From Aplectana chamaeleonis (taxonomy: Eukaryota > Nematoda > Chromadorea > Rhabditida > Cosmocercidae): a stretch of DNA of 64,000 bases. This document shows positions 1 to 11,031 of the stretch, one piece after another; position 1 is the first letter of the stretch; every line of letters starts with the position of its first letter. Made by a program: the position numbers and the translations under genes. The notes under the pieces are model-generated. The model had not been told where the DNA came from. It saw only the letters and a list, made by a program, of their open reading frames with translations, and did not search any database. The stretch lies in assembly GCA_029168955.1 (NCBI GenBank), contig JAPDOI010000182.1, positions 1,054,001 through 1,118,000 on the forward strand, written 5' to 3'.

Positions 1-176
1 AATATCTTCACCCGGTATGCTCATGTAAACTTTGTTTTCATGAATGCCGTTTACCGCCGTTTTCTGAGTTTCGTAACCGTTGTTCTGATAAAAACCTCAG
101 CAGTGGAAGCGCATGGTTAGAACAACAGCAGCACTCACGTCGTTAGAAACCACAGAAACTAGTCAAGTTGACTGCA

Positions 177-412
177 AAGTCTGTCCGAATGGCACTGTCC
201 GTCCGCGTGGTCGGCGTGCGTGTCGAGCGGCAGTCGAGAGGGCATTTGTCGGACTTGTCAATCGATTAACAAGAGTATTAGACGATTAGTGAGTAATATT
301 CCGGTCAGCTTTTTGCAGCCGTTTGAGGGCTCTTTGGAAAAAATGCCTTCGCCACTACCGCTCGACACGCACGTCGACCGCCTGCGCTGACAGTCTCATT
401 CAGACAGACTTG
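177..412. mobile_element. Palindromic MITE, AGTCTGTCC termini
   Basis: The ends are inverted copies of each other over about 75 bases: AAGTCTGTCCGAATGGCACT on the left and the reverse complement of TGACAGTCTCATTCAGACAG on the right. GC-rich blocks around GGTCGGCGTGCGTGTCGAG follow inside both ends. The same terminal sequence recurs at 27978-28217 and, diverged, at 11223-11497, so this is a dispersed family. There is no coding capacity. The flanks here are degenerate, whereas the 27978 copy is bounded by TTAA. Confidence 0.75.
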
Positions 413-678
413 ATATAAGTAATTTTTAGTACCAAAACTCGGAAAGACGCCCACAACACCTTCCAAACTTCGCGTTTTGAATCAAGTCGAATGCCTGCAA
501 ATTTGAGTTGTGGCCGTTTTGGCTCATTTGTAACGCTTCCAACAACAAAGATCTTCTAGTACAGGTTGTGCGAGTCTACTATCATCGCTATCTCAGCCAT
601 TTTTGTGAGCGTAATTGCCGCCTCTGACAGTGAGAGAGAGAGAGTCAACGAGATGAAGTTGTTATCTTTTTCACATCA

Positions 679-1063
679 GGTGAGCGGACAAAAAGTTAGT
701 GGATAATGGATAATGCTAAATTTTCCTCAAAAATGACCCGATAATGGATAATCAGACAATTGTTAACGGACAAAGGAAACATAACGGCAAGTACATGAAA
801 TGTAGGCATAGCCACAGGTTTTCTTTTTCTTTTTGGCCAAGCCGACATATCTCATCAATATCATCATTGTTAACGCTTATGCTAACTTCGTAAAAGAAGC
901 TGATTTTGCTGAGACAAGAAAAAGAATCTGTGGATATAAGTATATTTTCATATAGCGATATGTTCCCGTTATCCCTTAACCGTTATCCGTTTATCCATCT
1001 TCGAGTCATTATTAGGGAAAACTTGCCATCATCCGTTATCCGGTGAATTTTTATCTGTTCACC
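679..1063. mobile_element. MITE with GGTGAGCGGACAAAAA termini
   Basis: Imperfect inverted ends (GGTGAGCGGACAAAAAGTTA on the left; the right end reads GGGTGAACAGATAAAAATTC on the other strand) enclose an AT-rich interior with repeated GGATAATGGATAAT and GGATAACGG motifs. No reading frame of note. The superfamily is undetermined because no clean target duplication is visible. Confidence 0.65.
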
Positions 1064-1213
1064 CATGTTGCACATGCTGAAGATTCATGTGCTATCTCCT
1101 ATGCAATCACGTTAAGAGAGTACATAGAGTAGTAAAGACACATTTTATAGTGAGAGAAGTAATGTTCTGCCGAACTTTTTCTTCATACTTTCCGCCATTC
1201 TCATCCTTTTTAC

Positions 1214-1751
1214 TTATTTTCGATTGCTAACAGTTTTCGAAGGCTGCTCACCCCTTTGGGTGTCCGAGGTGACGAAAGTGCTTCTCACAACAAGTCGAGG
1301 AAGGATAAACTGGATTATTCCGACTCTCTTATGATTATTCATGAGAGCTCCATTCTGTCAGGGTTTCCTTGTTTTGAATTCCGTCAGGAGTCCTAGAAGG
1401 GCTGTGTGTGGACTAATCAATTGCACTCACATGACATCTGATTACTAACAATAAGAAGAGCTTCTACGACTCATCTCTGTTAGATGTGCATACATATACA
1501 TACTTAATTTAATTACTTACCGCTATCTCGTAGGAGGCTGTCTGAGATGGGTTTATCTTTTCAATACGCACTTCAGCAGCTCGCATGTACAGTCGACGCG
1601 GAATTGTTAGTCGGATTGGTGCATGCCGCGGCAGTCCGCATCTCTGCACACTAATATACGCTGCACAATCTGTGTCCTGGGTAAACACTTTCTGACGAGC
1701 CATTCCGAGCTGTGGAAGCAGTGAGAACAAAAATGTGACAATGGAAACCAT
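1214..1751 (-). CDS. Candidate gene A: small secreted protein, two exons
   Basis: I do not recognise the product. Exon 1 (1751-1521, 77 codons) starts at an ATG 22 bases after a TTTTTTCTAG acceptor that could be a trans-splice site. It begins MVSIVTFLFSLLPQLGMA, which looks like a signal peptide, and ends at a consensus donor, GCG/GTAAGT. A 166-base intron ends in CCTGACAG at 1355. Exon 2 (1354-1214) is open in the same phase (0) for 46 codons and ends in TAA, giving about 123 residues. Two cysteines and many basic residues follow the hydrophobic start. A second possible donor (GGG/GTGAGC) inside exon 2 means the gene could continue further. The splice signals and open frames are visible; the gene itself is inferred. 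A chance open frame remains possible. Confidence 0.4.
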
Positions 1752-1989
1752 AACTCACCGATCAATCGCAGCTCTAGAAAAAATGATTGATTCTACAGTA
1801 TACTGATAGAAGTCCGCAACCGCACCACCACCTTTTTCCGTTGCCAAGGGTTGTATGACCAACTCGTTGTGTTATCAAAGGTAGGGATATAAGGTTGGAA
1901 GGAGTTAAAGATGAGAAGCCGCCACCAGTTCTCACCAGTCATCTACCCCTTTTTCATAGAATGTTAATGCAACTGTTAAACAACATGAA

Positions 1990-2117
1990 AAACAGACTTT
2001 CCTTTAGGAATGAAGGTTTTTCATGGGCCTCTTCGACATTTCCTTCTTTAGAAAGGCCAAGCTACACAAAATATAGTACACGGTTTTCTGCGCGTACGAT
2101 GCCTTTGATAAGTTTGC
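1990..2117. repeat. Right-end fragment of a TTAA-type element
   Basis: Ends in TTTTCTGCGCGTACGATGCC followed by TTTGATA, the terminal sequence of the 8738 and 41271 elements. The 90 bases before it resemble 36855-36972. No left terminus was found, so this is a remnant. A few bases at 1810-1826 (TCCGCAACCGCACCA) also match the terminus of the 45937 palindrome. Confidence 0.5.
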
Positions 2118-2900
2118 AATAAGTTGCAGGTTAGTTGGAAGAAAAGTGGAGGGTATTGGGCTTTCTGCTCTTTTCATGCTGCTATCACGCGAGATAATAT
2201 TTAAGCAGCTGCGCTGGGAATGCGATGATAAAAATTAGGCTCCTATGGTTCAACTTTAGTTGAACCTAAGAACAATTCTTGCCACATAAAGAGAAATGTT
2301 GTATTCTATTCCATGATTTTCATAATGTCCACGCATAGTTCAGTTTTTTTTTTGAAAAAAGCCCTAGTCGGGGCTTGTGTTCAGTGCGAGGAACGCGGGT
2401 GTCCGCATGACGCAGGCTTAGCCACGAGACCCTTGATGCGTTCCCCTTCTAATCCACTCACTCAGAAGAAAGGGGCAGAGATTCCCGTCCTGTGTTTTAG
2501 CAGCAGCAACGACAGCAGATGAGCGGGTCTTTTGCGGGTTTGGCAATCTGCCCAAGAGCAATTGGTCGTCGTCGTCGATTGGCCACCTCAGTCCGGCCAT
2601 CCCATCCCCATGCCTTCGCTCTCTCAGGAATGAACCCAATCAAGCGGATGTTAGCCCTTTCACGCTAGCAAACCAATACCCTCTAGCACACACTCGTTGT
2701 CCGCTGTGAGTACATGACCGCTTGTTCGATGCCGGTAATAGAATCGCTTGACATTCATTCAGTGAGTGAGTACATCGTTTCATACTCTCAATCCCTCAAT
2801 CGAGTCTAAACCCTTCCTTCTCCGGCAATCACCGTTTTGCACCCAGCATTTCAATCCCCCCTGCTTTCACTCCCCTCTCTAAGGTGAATTCCTTCAACTT
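2118..2900. other. No gene assigned
   Basis: Stops are sparse on both strands at 2350-2640 because the stretch is GC-rich. The plus frame ending at 2522 contains CVQCEERGCPH and the minus frame ending at 2418 is equally open, so neither can be preferred. The rest is pyrimidine-rich and without clear structure. Confidence 0.3.
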
Positions 2901-3164
2901 CTAAAAAGTGATTTCAACTTTCGCATTTTCGAGCCTGTGCACTTCGGTTTTCCATACACTTTGAAGCTGCGACGTGTGCAGGTATCTGCAGCGTGGCCAG
3001 GGCTCATCTCACAAAATGTAGACAGAAGGATTCATCAACGAATTGGAGATTCCTCTCGACGTCTGAAGAAAGCTTTTGTGTCCCAGCTCTTTCGGGGCCA
3101 GAAGATCTGACGGAGAAATTCCTCTCTTCATAGCTTCCATCCCGAATGAATTACACATATTTCT
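2901..3164 (-). CDS. Candidate gene B: two exons, 27-bp intron
   Basis: I do not recognise the product. A TTTCAG acceptor (3170-3165) is followed six bases later by an ATG at 3158. The frame then runs 48 codons (starting MCNSFGMEAMKRGISPSDLL) to a donor TTT/GTGAGA at 3012. An acceptor GCTGCAG at 2986 lies only 27 bases on, and the next segment (2985-2901) is open in the matching phase for 27 further codons to a TAG (segment contains TSQLQSVWKTEVHRLENAKV). The phases fit and both segments look like soluble protein. A 27-base intron is shorter than usual nematode introns, so a frameshift or two chance frames are real alternatives. No AATAAA is seen soon after the stop. Confidence 0.3.
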
Positions 3165-5057
3165 CTGAAACCATTTTTTTTCGTTGAATCCGAATCTGCC
3201 CTTTGGTGCTGCCTAGAAGTACTTTTAAAGAAGTTATTGACGTTCTCGATTCTTTGCGGATAGATGAGGGTACATCGGTAGAGAGGAAAGGAAGACAATA
3301 CCTACCCATCTGCAATTTTTCGAGAGTTCCGGAGAAATTGTTCCGGGTTTTGTTCAAGACTTGTGTGTAGAGAGTGATGATTGCAAATCTGGAGTTGGTT
3401 TGCCGAAATTCCGAGGCTTGTTGTTAGGTTAAGTTGTGTACTTTTTCAATTAATTACTGGAACCATCCTTGATATTTTGCAAATGTGGGCACAAACTGTG
3501 TTCGTGTTCACCCCTCACAGAAAGTTTGAGTCAGATCTGAGTCTTTAACGTATACCCACCGTGACCTACTGTACATAGTCTATCGTACAAAGTCTGAGCT
3601 GAATCTGTTCCAGTATTTCGGGACTCGTAAAAAGTCACATTTGGCCATCGGAATTTCCTCCGATGCGATGCTCCGAACAAAATGTGATGCAAAATTTCGA
3701 AAATCGTAAATGAACCCTAGATTCGTCTACTCCAAACAGCCTCCGGGGAGAAAGGCTAAGTGAGTTCTGAAAAGTTTTACTTAAACGGTTTTGTAGCTAT
3801 CTGGCCATTTGTAGATATAAGGTAGAGGGTCAAACACTGGGGGCGATACGCCTATAACTCCTTACAGAGAAAAGTTTTGCACTTATGGAAAAAAACCTAT
3901 CCGAAGAACATATTTTTCGTTCAAAGTGGCAACTGTTTTTTCAAGCACTCTTCCTTTGTAGAGCGTCCTTTTTCACTGACCCTCTAGGTTCCACTTTTCT
4001 TCGATGTCGAAGGGTGTGAAGGCAAAAGTATGGGACAGATGAAGTTGGGTTAAAGCGTGATTGAAGTACGAATCGGTGCATGGAAGGCAAAATTTTCTAG
4101 ATCCTTTATTCTCCCATAACTCTTTCCGAATGTTTGGATTTGTTTTGATGTAATCGAGGGAAATGTTTCATTATTTTATAATATCATTCAAATATGGTAG
4201 ACCCCATGATTAGCTCGCTGAATTTCTTTCCTTTTCTTGCATCCTTCAGCTACTTCTCAGTCCTCGCAGAAAATGAAGTCTTCCAGTGCTCTTGCATTTT
4301 TACCATCCACTCGTGTCAACTCGAGAACTCATCTATACTGCACCCCATATTAACCCTTCCTCCTAGTTTTTTCTTCTCACCTGAACGGGCTTTGTACTCT
4401 TCGGTCTTTCCCTGGCTTCCCTATTTTTCGCCCGCCTCCTCATTCTTCTCTTCGGCTCGTAATCCATTTCCATCTATGAATCTCCTATGCTCCTCTTTCA
4501 ATTAGCTCGCGCGAGCCTCGACCCTCTTTCTAGTGCCGACCCGCTGTTTTCTTCGCAGTTACCTTTGATATTCCGCCAAAAAATTGAAATGTTATTCAAT
4601 AGTAGACGAAAATGTGTGATTGACTTCGGACTTAATCATAAATAAATAAATAAATAAATAAATACCCACCTATCTTGGCCGTGGACCGATTCCGGTTGTG
4701 TGGCAGCGTTTCGGATATGCAGGTTCGCATAATCTAGTCTAAACATCATTCTTTTCATGGTAGATATTTCATACTAAAATTTTGCACACTATCCGTGCTA
4801 TATTAACAGCTCTAAGATTTCATTTTGATTGTTTGCTATCTGGAGAAGCGAAGGTTTCATTATTTTTTTCGCACACTCTGGAATGCTCGGATTCGCCTAA
4901 TTTCGCGCTCTCATTTTTCCTGCTTTTGCCAGACGCGGTGGAAGCTCGGCTCGTCGCTTCGTCACCAACCCAGTCTTAATAATTCATCCTCGAAATGGCT
5001 TATAAGCACACGCAACACCTGTGGCAGTCACACGTCCTTCATTGATTTTTCTTCCAG
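3165..5057. other. No gene assigned
   Basis: Unique-looking DNA with no recognisable coding or terminal-repeat signature. 4194-4505 is open on the plus strand but is serine/phenylalanine/proline-rich because the strand is pyrimidine-rich. A short minus-strand two-exon model (3359-3306 and 3251-3151, phase-compatible) is possible, but it overlaps the start of candidate gene B. Confidence 0.3.
4638..4664. repeat. (TAAA)n microsatellite
   Basis: Nearly seven perfect copies of the tetranucleotide ATAA. Confidence 0.95.
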
Positions 5058-5199
5058 CTGCAAGATGGAAATATGCATAGCTAGTAATGCAGTGTGCGTA
5101 GAAAGGATTGTCTACCGATCGCGGAATTACTTTGGCAGTTTCTACAAGCAGTACTCTATAGAAGCTTTAGCCAATGTATTTTCGAAAAAAAGACGATAG
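5058..5199 (+). CDS. Possible terminal exon
   Basis: Follows a strong acceptor (GATTTTTCTTCCAG at 5044-5057) and is open for 46 codons in the CKMEICIASNAVCVERIVYR frame, ending in a basic tail and TAG. No partner exon was identified. The candidate rests on the splice site and composition only. Confidence 0.2.
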
Positions 5200-5865
5200 T
5201 TTTGTCCAAATGTAGCACACGTATCCTCTGCTTCGGAGGCTGATTCACTTTGTTCCTTCGCATAACTGTGCGAAGTAAGGGGGGAGACAGCGAGAAAGTG
5301 TAGGGGAGAAGGAGACGCAGCACAAGCACGCATACGCATGCGACAGGCAGCAGCAAATTACACTCCGAAATAGAGGATACATGATCGCAAAAGTGTTTTA
5401 AATAGCTACGCTAAAATTCATCCGGCCTGTAATTCAACGCTTACGCCGTCAAAAGTATCAAACACGAAACCAAATGAATCATCATGAGCCACCAAGGCCC
5501 CGGTTTGCTAGAAACCCGCCCCCTCAACATAAGCAACCTCAAATAAATATCATTAGCATCACTATCTCAACCACTTTAGCGTTATGTATGCTCCTTCCAA
5601 AAGCATCGCGTGCGCAGAAAATATATCATTTTTCTAATGCTTTCTACGGCTGAGCTTCTCCAGTGAACGAAAATATCGCAGGGCTCCGGAAACACCTTTG
5701 TTTCTGGAGAAGAACCATGTCTAATGCACCGCTAAAACGCATCTGGAGTTCGCGGCGTAATTGGTTTTGAAGTTGTTTGACGGTCACTTGAACATTCTAT
5801 GGAAAGAATAGACGGCTCCTTAGCCATTTTCAGGCTAAATATAATTTTTGGTGCACCGATTTCAG
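5200..5865. other. No gene assigned
   Basis: Mixed sequence; the open minus frames at 5142-5356 are low in protein character. Nothing else recognised. Confidence 0.3.
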
Positions 5866-5980
5866 GGCCTCAAGCGGCGTGAGAAATTTTAACGAACCCA
5901 TGAAATTGGAAGTGACCGCCAGCGGCCACGTTGCCTTCGATGGCACTCATTGTGTGTTGGAACATGTTATCGCAGATCAG
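5866..5980 (+). CDS. Candidate internal exon, 38 codons
   Basis: Bounded by an acceptor GATTTCAG (5858-5865) and a donor CAG/GTATGC (5981). Only one frame is open: one base then 38 codons, including NEPMKLEVTASGHVAFDGTH. The composition is that of a soluble protein, but I do not recognise a family. The frame stays open past the donor to a stop at 6146, so a longer exon is also possible. No adjoining exon was found. Confidence 0.35.
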
Positions 5981-7402
5981 GTATGCTTTCCTGGCTCCGG
6001 CGCCCAACAAGAAACCTTTGATGATATACCTACATACGGACCCCTTGCCAGACAAGATTCAGTCCAGCAAATGGGCAAGGCGAGATCTTTGCGGCAGGCC
6101 TTGTGGCATTCGCTACACCACCGTTATCGATCGCGCGCGACAATATAAAGTACGGCCACGCGGTCGGCGTGTGTATCGCTCGGCCGTCGCGAAGGCACTT
6201 TTTGCATCAGCCTCCACACGGCTGAGGGTAGCTTACGGAGCTTGACCTTTCGGCTCCTGGCAATGCCCAGCGGTGTATCACGGTAGTCGTGGCGGGACCG
6301 CCGCGCGTCGGCGACGCACCTTCAACTTTCGTATTGCGATTCTGCTCATCATTGGATCAAATTTCATCCCGGAGAAAATGGAAAAGCTTTTCTTCTGTAT
6401 ATGATTCACAACTGACATCTATAGCCTCTCAAAAAAAGCTAGGGGTCAAAGCTCCCATTTTAGCTATATTAGTTGTGGATTGTTTGCTCAGGCATCAGTT
6501 AAGCTTATGAGTGTCATTACTTTGAATCACAAGCTCAATAACCAATCCTCAACTGATAACGCATAATGCTTGAAAACTGTCCTAAAGTATCTAATTTTCA
6601 AAAAAAGTCTAAACGTTGTGTTGAGATACATGTACACGCTATCTACCGCAGATAAGTGACAGTATGCTTTCAACTTTCTATAGCGGTATTAGTTGTGTAC
6701 CCTATGGAGACATAATTCTCAGGAAAATCTACGCAAGAAGTCTGATTGCCTTTTAGGTTCAGAGGAGCAACGCTAAGCCTAATGGCATTAGTATACTACC
6801 TTGTCGCTGCAGCGACAGGTATCGCCAACTGTCACTCATCGTGTCGGGACAAGCACCGGCACTATGGCAGGGTCGGCCGCGGGAACAGATTGCATGCGCC
6901 AGTCGTGGCGACGGTTCGCTGAGAGATGTTATAGTTTTGAGTAGCGTAACCATAGTATACCCCGTCGCAGCACAGCGACAGGCTGTCGCTGGGTTCCGAT
7001 TATTTCCCAGAGAAGCTTGGTTTTCGTTTCCTGTCAGTCTTTTTTATATTTCTAATAAGGTAGCGGCAACAAATGATCAATTATGTTAGTAATCACCTAA
7101 CTACCATTTTATACGCTGCTTCTACCGTTGTAAGGCATATTTCCAGGCCGTTCAGTGCACTTCACATAATTTTTTTGTCATATGAGCACTTTTTCCATAC
7201 TGCTAAACTCGTTTTTGACATATGTGGAATAAAGATTAAGGTCAGAGTCACATCCGGATTCGGAACGTGTTTCTTTTAATCTGGAGTGAATATGTATTGC
7301 AGATTTGTGTTTATACCCTTCATAGTGGAATTTTTTATCAGAAAAGTGTTCCTAATACAAATTCATTCAGGAAAACAATATTAGAAACACAATCGATATC
7401 CA
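5981..7402. other. No gene assigned; short palindromes and a GC-rich remnant
   Basis: 6150-6200 resembles the GC-rich subterminal block of the AGTCTGTCC palindrome family. 6802-6817 is a perfect 16-base palindrome (TGTCGCTGCAGCGACA), and a related GTATACC/CAGCGACAGG block recurs at 6955-6990, suggesting a small diverged palindromic element. The remainder is AT-rich and featureless. Confidence 0.35.
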
Positions 7403-7902
7403 TTAAAGGCAGAGTCCACGATAAGAACTATGTCTGATTTTTTGGTGGAGATCGGCAGCTGCGGGGCCTAGCGCAGCCCTAACGTTGAAAAAAAAACTAA
7501 GAAAAATGAGCTCGGAACAGTCCCCTACGGTCCCAAAGTTGGACATCCGTCAGCTCGTCACACCCAGATGCACTTTTCACGCCCACCGACGTGAACAAAT
7601 GAATGCTCGAGATTGTGAGATGAGCGATGGTTTCCGATCAATAGCCCCGTTCTTCCCTTCAATATCAACTTCTCTCTTTACTCAGGTCAGCTCGCATATG
7701 TACATCGGCTGCAAAATACGAAAGTTACAAGCCTCTGACAACTCGTCCACCATGCTTCCCTAGCTCAATTTTTGAGGGACCATAACTTCGTTCCTTGAAG
7801 GTTTTGTACGATTCCAAAAACACCATTGGAATCAGCATTGGACCGTCCTCAAGATAGGCGGAAAAGCAGAAAAACGATTCTTATCGTGAACACTGACTTT
7901 AA
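7403..7902 (+). mobile_element. TTAA-flanked element, family C, copy 1
   Basis: TTAA at both ends, with inverted termini AGGCAGAGTCCACGATAAGA and its counterpart TTATCGTGAACACTGACT. The interior is the same as 23558-24050 in the opposite orientation, and most of it is shared with 18086-18579. TTAA duplication is typical of piggyBac and some other superfamilies, and palindromic TTAA repeats are known in C. elegans. No transposase is present. The internal open frame (7485-7763) is discussed as a finding. Confidence 0.88.
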
Positions 7903-8737
7903 ATGGTCTGCAAAAGCGCGCGGAAATTTTCGCAGCGACGACAACTCCGTTGCCGTGTCCGTCGCCGGCGACCGGCTGTAGCTGAAGTATTTCAATGCTC
8001 TAAAGGTGCGCCGCAGAAGCGTGGCATAAGGCCTCGCATTGACTACCGTAATGAACTGCTGGCGCATTGCCAGGAGCCGAAAGGTCAATTGAAGAAGGGC
8101 GCTCTCGCCATTTCCATTTTTAGAGGGATACACTCACTCAAAACCATGAAAAATACAATATGGTGTTTTGTGCGTACGATGCCTTTAACCAAATTCAAAC
8201 GAAGTGGGCAGATTCGATATGCTTATTTGAATCTCCATAGTTACTTTACAGCTGCCAGCAGCTTGAAAGACAATCAAAGAAATCGTGGGCTCTGAAGGTC
8301 ACGTAGCACCTTCTTGCTGAGAATTAGCTGGACCTGAAAATGATAAAGAACGACAAAATTTTTCATTAATTGCAGTGTCGTGCTGGACTCATGCTAGAGT
8401 ACGCATGATCGCGTCGAAAGTTCTGGTCGAGGAAATGAACACGCGTGCGTAGGTCGTGGTAGCCGTCTGGCCATTCGCAGCGTAAAACCGGCTTCATACT
8501 TCCAGCCCCGCGCGACGGCGAGAAAGCAGATCAGGCATATCTGATCTTGTTCAATATGAATGATGAACAGCGCGTCGCGTCTTCTTCGCTGGTTGTATGA
8601 ACCCCGCCAGACACGCGACCTCGCAAACGGTAGCCGGCTGGGACGACAAAACCATGCACCGTTTGTTTCTCGACTAAAATTTATGACTCGAACATATGTA
8701 TGGAGAATTCGAGCTTTGCTCGTGGTCTGCTGTCTCA
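7903..8737. other. No gene; TTAA-element remnant
   Basis: 8115-8182 ends in GTGCGTACGATGCCTTTAA, a right terminus like those at 2100 and 42302. The rest holds open frames on both strands (8394-8804) that are arginine-rich and overlap the neighbouring element, so they are not accepted as genes. Confidence 0.4.
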
Positions 8738-9336
8738 TTAAAGGCATCGTACGCGCTGAAAACCACTCACCGTTTTTTCGGTTTGAATGATTCTCTGGGC
8801 CCACCTAAGAACGTAGGGAGAGTTTGTTCGATTAAAAACGCCTTATTATGAAGATAAATGAGGCTGAATGTCTAAAATTCCGTAAAAAGAGGCCGGCCCT
8901 CCGTCAGTCATCTGGCACAATTTGCTGTCAGCCATCCTAATTGTAACTGATCAACATTTGGTACAGTACAACTGAGCTGAAGTTGATAGAATATACTATA
9001 CAATTACGTAAAGAATGACTTTTCTACGCACATCGATTAACCTTTCCTTCTCCATAAATCACTTGAAAGAAATGACGGATTTTTGAGCTTCGCGATGGCT
9101 TCTTGAAAGAATGATAAACTTTATTTGATCTTGAGATCGTTGGTCAAAACAGCCATCTCTAGCGATCGACTCTTCCTTTCCCAAAAGTCGATTGAGATAT
9201 TTTCGGTCTCAAAAAGGGGTTTTCAGTGATTTTTTTGCGGTTTTTCTCAACGTATGTAGCTGTTATATAGGGTACTAGAGCCCTCATTATATATGGAAAA
9301 CTCAAAAACGAAATCCATTGTGAACGATGCCTTTAG
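8738..9336 (+). mobile_element. TTAA-type element, family D, intact-length copy
   Basis: The left end is TTAA then AGGCATCGTACGCGCTGAAA. The right end reads, on the other strand, AGGCATCGTTCACAATGGAT, next to TTAG. The interior matches 41271-42302 in reverse orientation once a nested insertion there is removed: for example GAGTCGATCGC and GGCTGTTTTGACC occur in both. Non-coding. The two ends share only about the first 12 bases. Confidence 0.82.
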
Positions 9337-9689
9337 GTGAAGTATGTAGCAAGGCGCTCTGAACCTAAACATTTGTGTAGAGTCGGAAATATTACGATTC
9401 CAGAAATCACCCATTCTGAGATAGAAGACAAAACACAGAAAATTTGTTAATCTCATGAATATTATGCGCCGTTGACGTCATATGGTTTAGGCAGAAATAG
9501 CAAATTCTAAGAACCGTGAATACTTCATTCCCTGCAGACTCTTGGAAACAATTTTGTTCATGAATCTAGTCATGTGCCGGCTAAAAATCGCGAATGTAGT
9601 TCTCTCACGGCTATAAAGTTCTAGCGTCTCTGGGATAGTCACCGCGCCTCCCCGGTAACTCTGGTGGTTTTGCCGACGTTTAGCCTAGC
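9337..9689. other. No gene assigned
   Basis: No terminal repeats, splice-bounded frames or RNA signatures seen. Confidence 0.3.
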
Positions 9690-10445
9690 TCACTCATTTT
9701 GAACCGGTCGAAGTTAGGTTTTTCGGGCTTATCAGTTCGGAATCTGCATATTACTGTTATATTTTGCCATGACCGACCGCTCCGCTGCTTTCTCTTAGGC
9801 CCCGGTCATAGTTGGTGCTATTTGCATCTGCATCCCCCCCGCACCCCCCCGCACCCCCCCGCACCCCCCAACACCCCCCAACGCCACCCCGGTCGATACG
9901 TATGTTTAAAATGATGGAGTGAGGTTGAGAAAATCACTCGATGCATCCAACTAGATATGACGATGATTACGTGGCCAACAGGATTGCACCTGTTCAGAGA
10001 AATAGTGAAGGCGAGTATGGTGAAGTCACGGAGGTAGCAGTGAGGTTAGCTTTCTAGTGATACGCAATGTTTTATCTTCGACCCGCCCACCCGGTGATTT
10101 TCTCATCCACGTATTGCATGGATATCGACCGCGTCGGATACATTGAGTGATTTTCTCAACCTCACTCCATCATTTTAAACATACGTATCGACCGGGGGGG
10201 TGCGGGGGGGTGTTGGGGGGTGCGGGGGGGGGATACACCGAGTGATTTTCTCAGCTTCACCTCACCATGTTGTTCATACGTATCGACCGGGTGGGTGTTG
10301 GGGGGTGTTGGGGGATGCGGGGGGGGGATACACCGAGTGATTTTTGCATCCCATTTTCAATGCATTCTGTGGGTATCGACCGGGCTGGAGGCGTCGGCTC
10401 ATTCAGCTATGACCGGGGCCTTATCCGAACAAGCTAGGCTTTGTG
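9690..10445 (+). repeat. Dispersed repeat R, copy 1, split by an insertion
   Basis: Starts ACCGGTCGAAGTTAGG, contains GCCATGACCGACCGCTCCGC and ends ATCCGAACAAGCTAGG. The same blocks occur in order at 24190-24365 and 63445-63571. Here the repeat is interrupted by the 9798-10420 element. Function unknown. Confidence 0.65.
9798..10420. mobile_element. PIF/Harbinger-like element with G-run tandem units
   Basis: Perfect 14-base inverted ends GGCCCCGGTCATAG, flanked on both sides by TTA (9795-9797 and 10421-10423), a 3-bp duplication of the kind made by PIF/Harbinger elements. Inside, C-runs separated by GCA on the left (9833-9880) mirror G-runs on the right. On the right, a unit of roughly 90-100 bases containing CGTATCGACCGGG, G-runs, GATACACCGAGTGATTTT and CTCACCATG is repeated. 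No transposase frame. It sits inside dispersed repeat R, which supplies the empty-site context. Confidence 0.78.
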
Positions 10446-10755
10446 TCTGAACCTTAATCTTGCTCACTGAAGCATTATCCGTCCGTACTATGCATACCTC
10501 TCATCAATGCCTCCAACTCATAGAGGATTCATATTGTGTTTATCCTTTCTCCCTGTGATTCTGACTGCATGCTAAAGGACATTCAATATTTCTTACATTG
10601 GGGGGGGGATCTGTTGTGGGTAAATAGCAGCTGTGTTAGGATTTTAGTCCAAGAAGTTTTATTAGGTTGACTCCCACGGAGTATAAAGTTGGGGTACCTG
10701 TTGGTGAATTATGGTAATGCAGTGCTATGACAACCTTGCACTCATATATCCTCTT
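10446..10755. other. No gene assigned
   Basis: A GGGGGGGGG run at 10600 is the only notable feature. Confidence 0.3.
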
Positions 10756-11031
10756 TTAATCCTTATACTCTATATTTGTGTTAACAGTTGTCACCTCTAC
10801 TGGTTGCAGTGTATAGATCCGCTGGCCGTTTAGCCGGTGCGTGACTACATTCCACGTATCCACTCGAAAGGATGTGAATTTTTCATCACTTTCTAAGGAG
10901 CTAAGAAGCCGAAGACCTTCAGAATTGTGCTCGCTTCTCAATCGTATAGTTACTCCTTCAACACAATTCCCTGAATGCAAAACCAGGAGTCTTTTTTGAT
11001 CATGTTTCCTATCGGTTGAAAATTTTGTCAT
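10756..11031 (-). CDS. Candidate exon or small gene C
   Basis: A minus-strand frame is open for 91 codons from an ATG at 11031. Within it, an acceptor GCATTCAG (just above 10970) and a donor GAG/GTGACA (below 10795) bound 58 whole codons of well-mixed protein, including DEKFTSFRVDTWNVVTHRLN. If the donor is not used, the frame runs on to a stop at 10756. I do not recognise the family. Base composition and codon use look more like coding sequence than the surrounding AT-rich DNA does. Neighbouring exons were not identified. Confidence 0.4.
   Translation of the reverse strand: MTKFSTDRKHDQKRLLVLHSGNCVEGVTIRLRSEHNSEGLRLLSSLESDEKFTSFRVDTWNVVTHRLNGQRIYTLQPVEVTTVNTNIEYKD

Noticed and set aside
8394..8804. 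136-codon minus frame
   Set aside because: Arginine-rich and overlaps the left terminus of the 8738 element.
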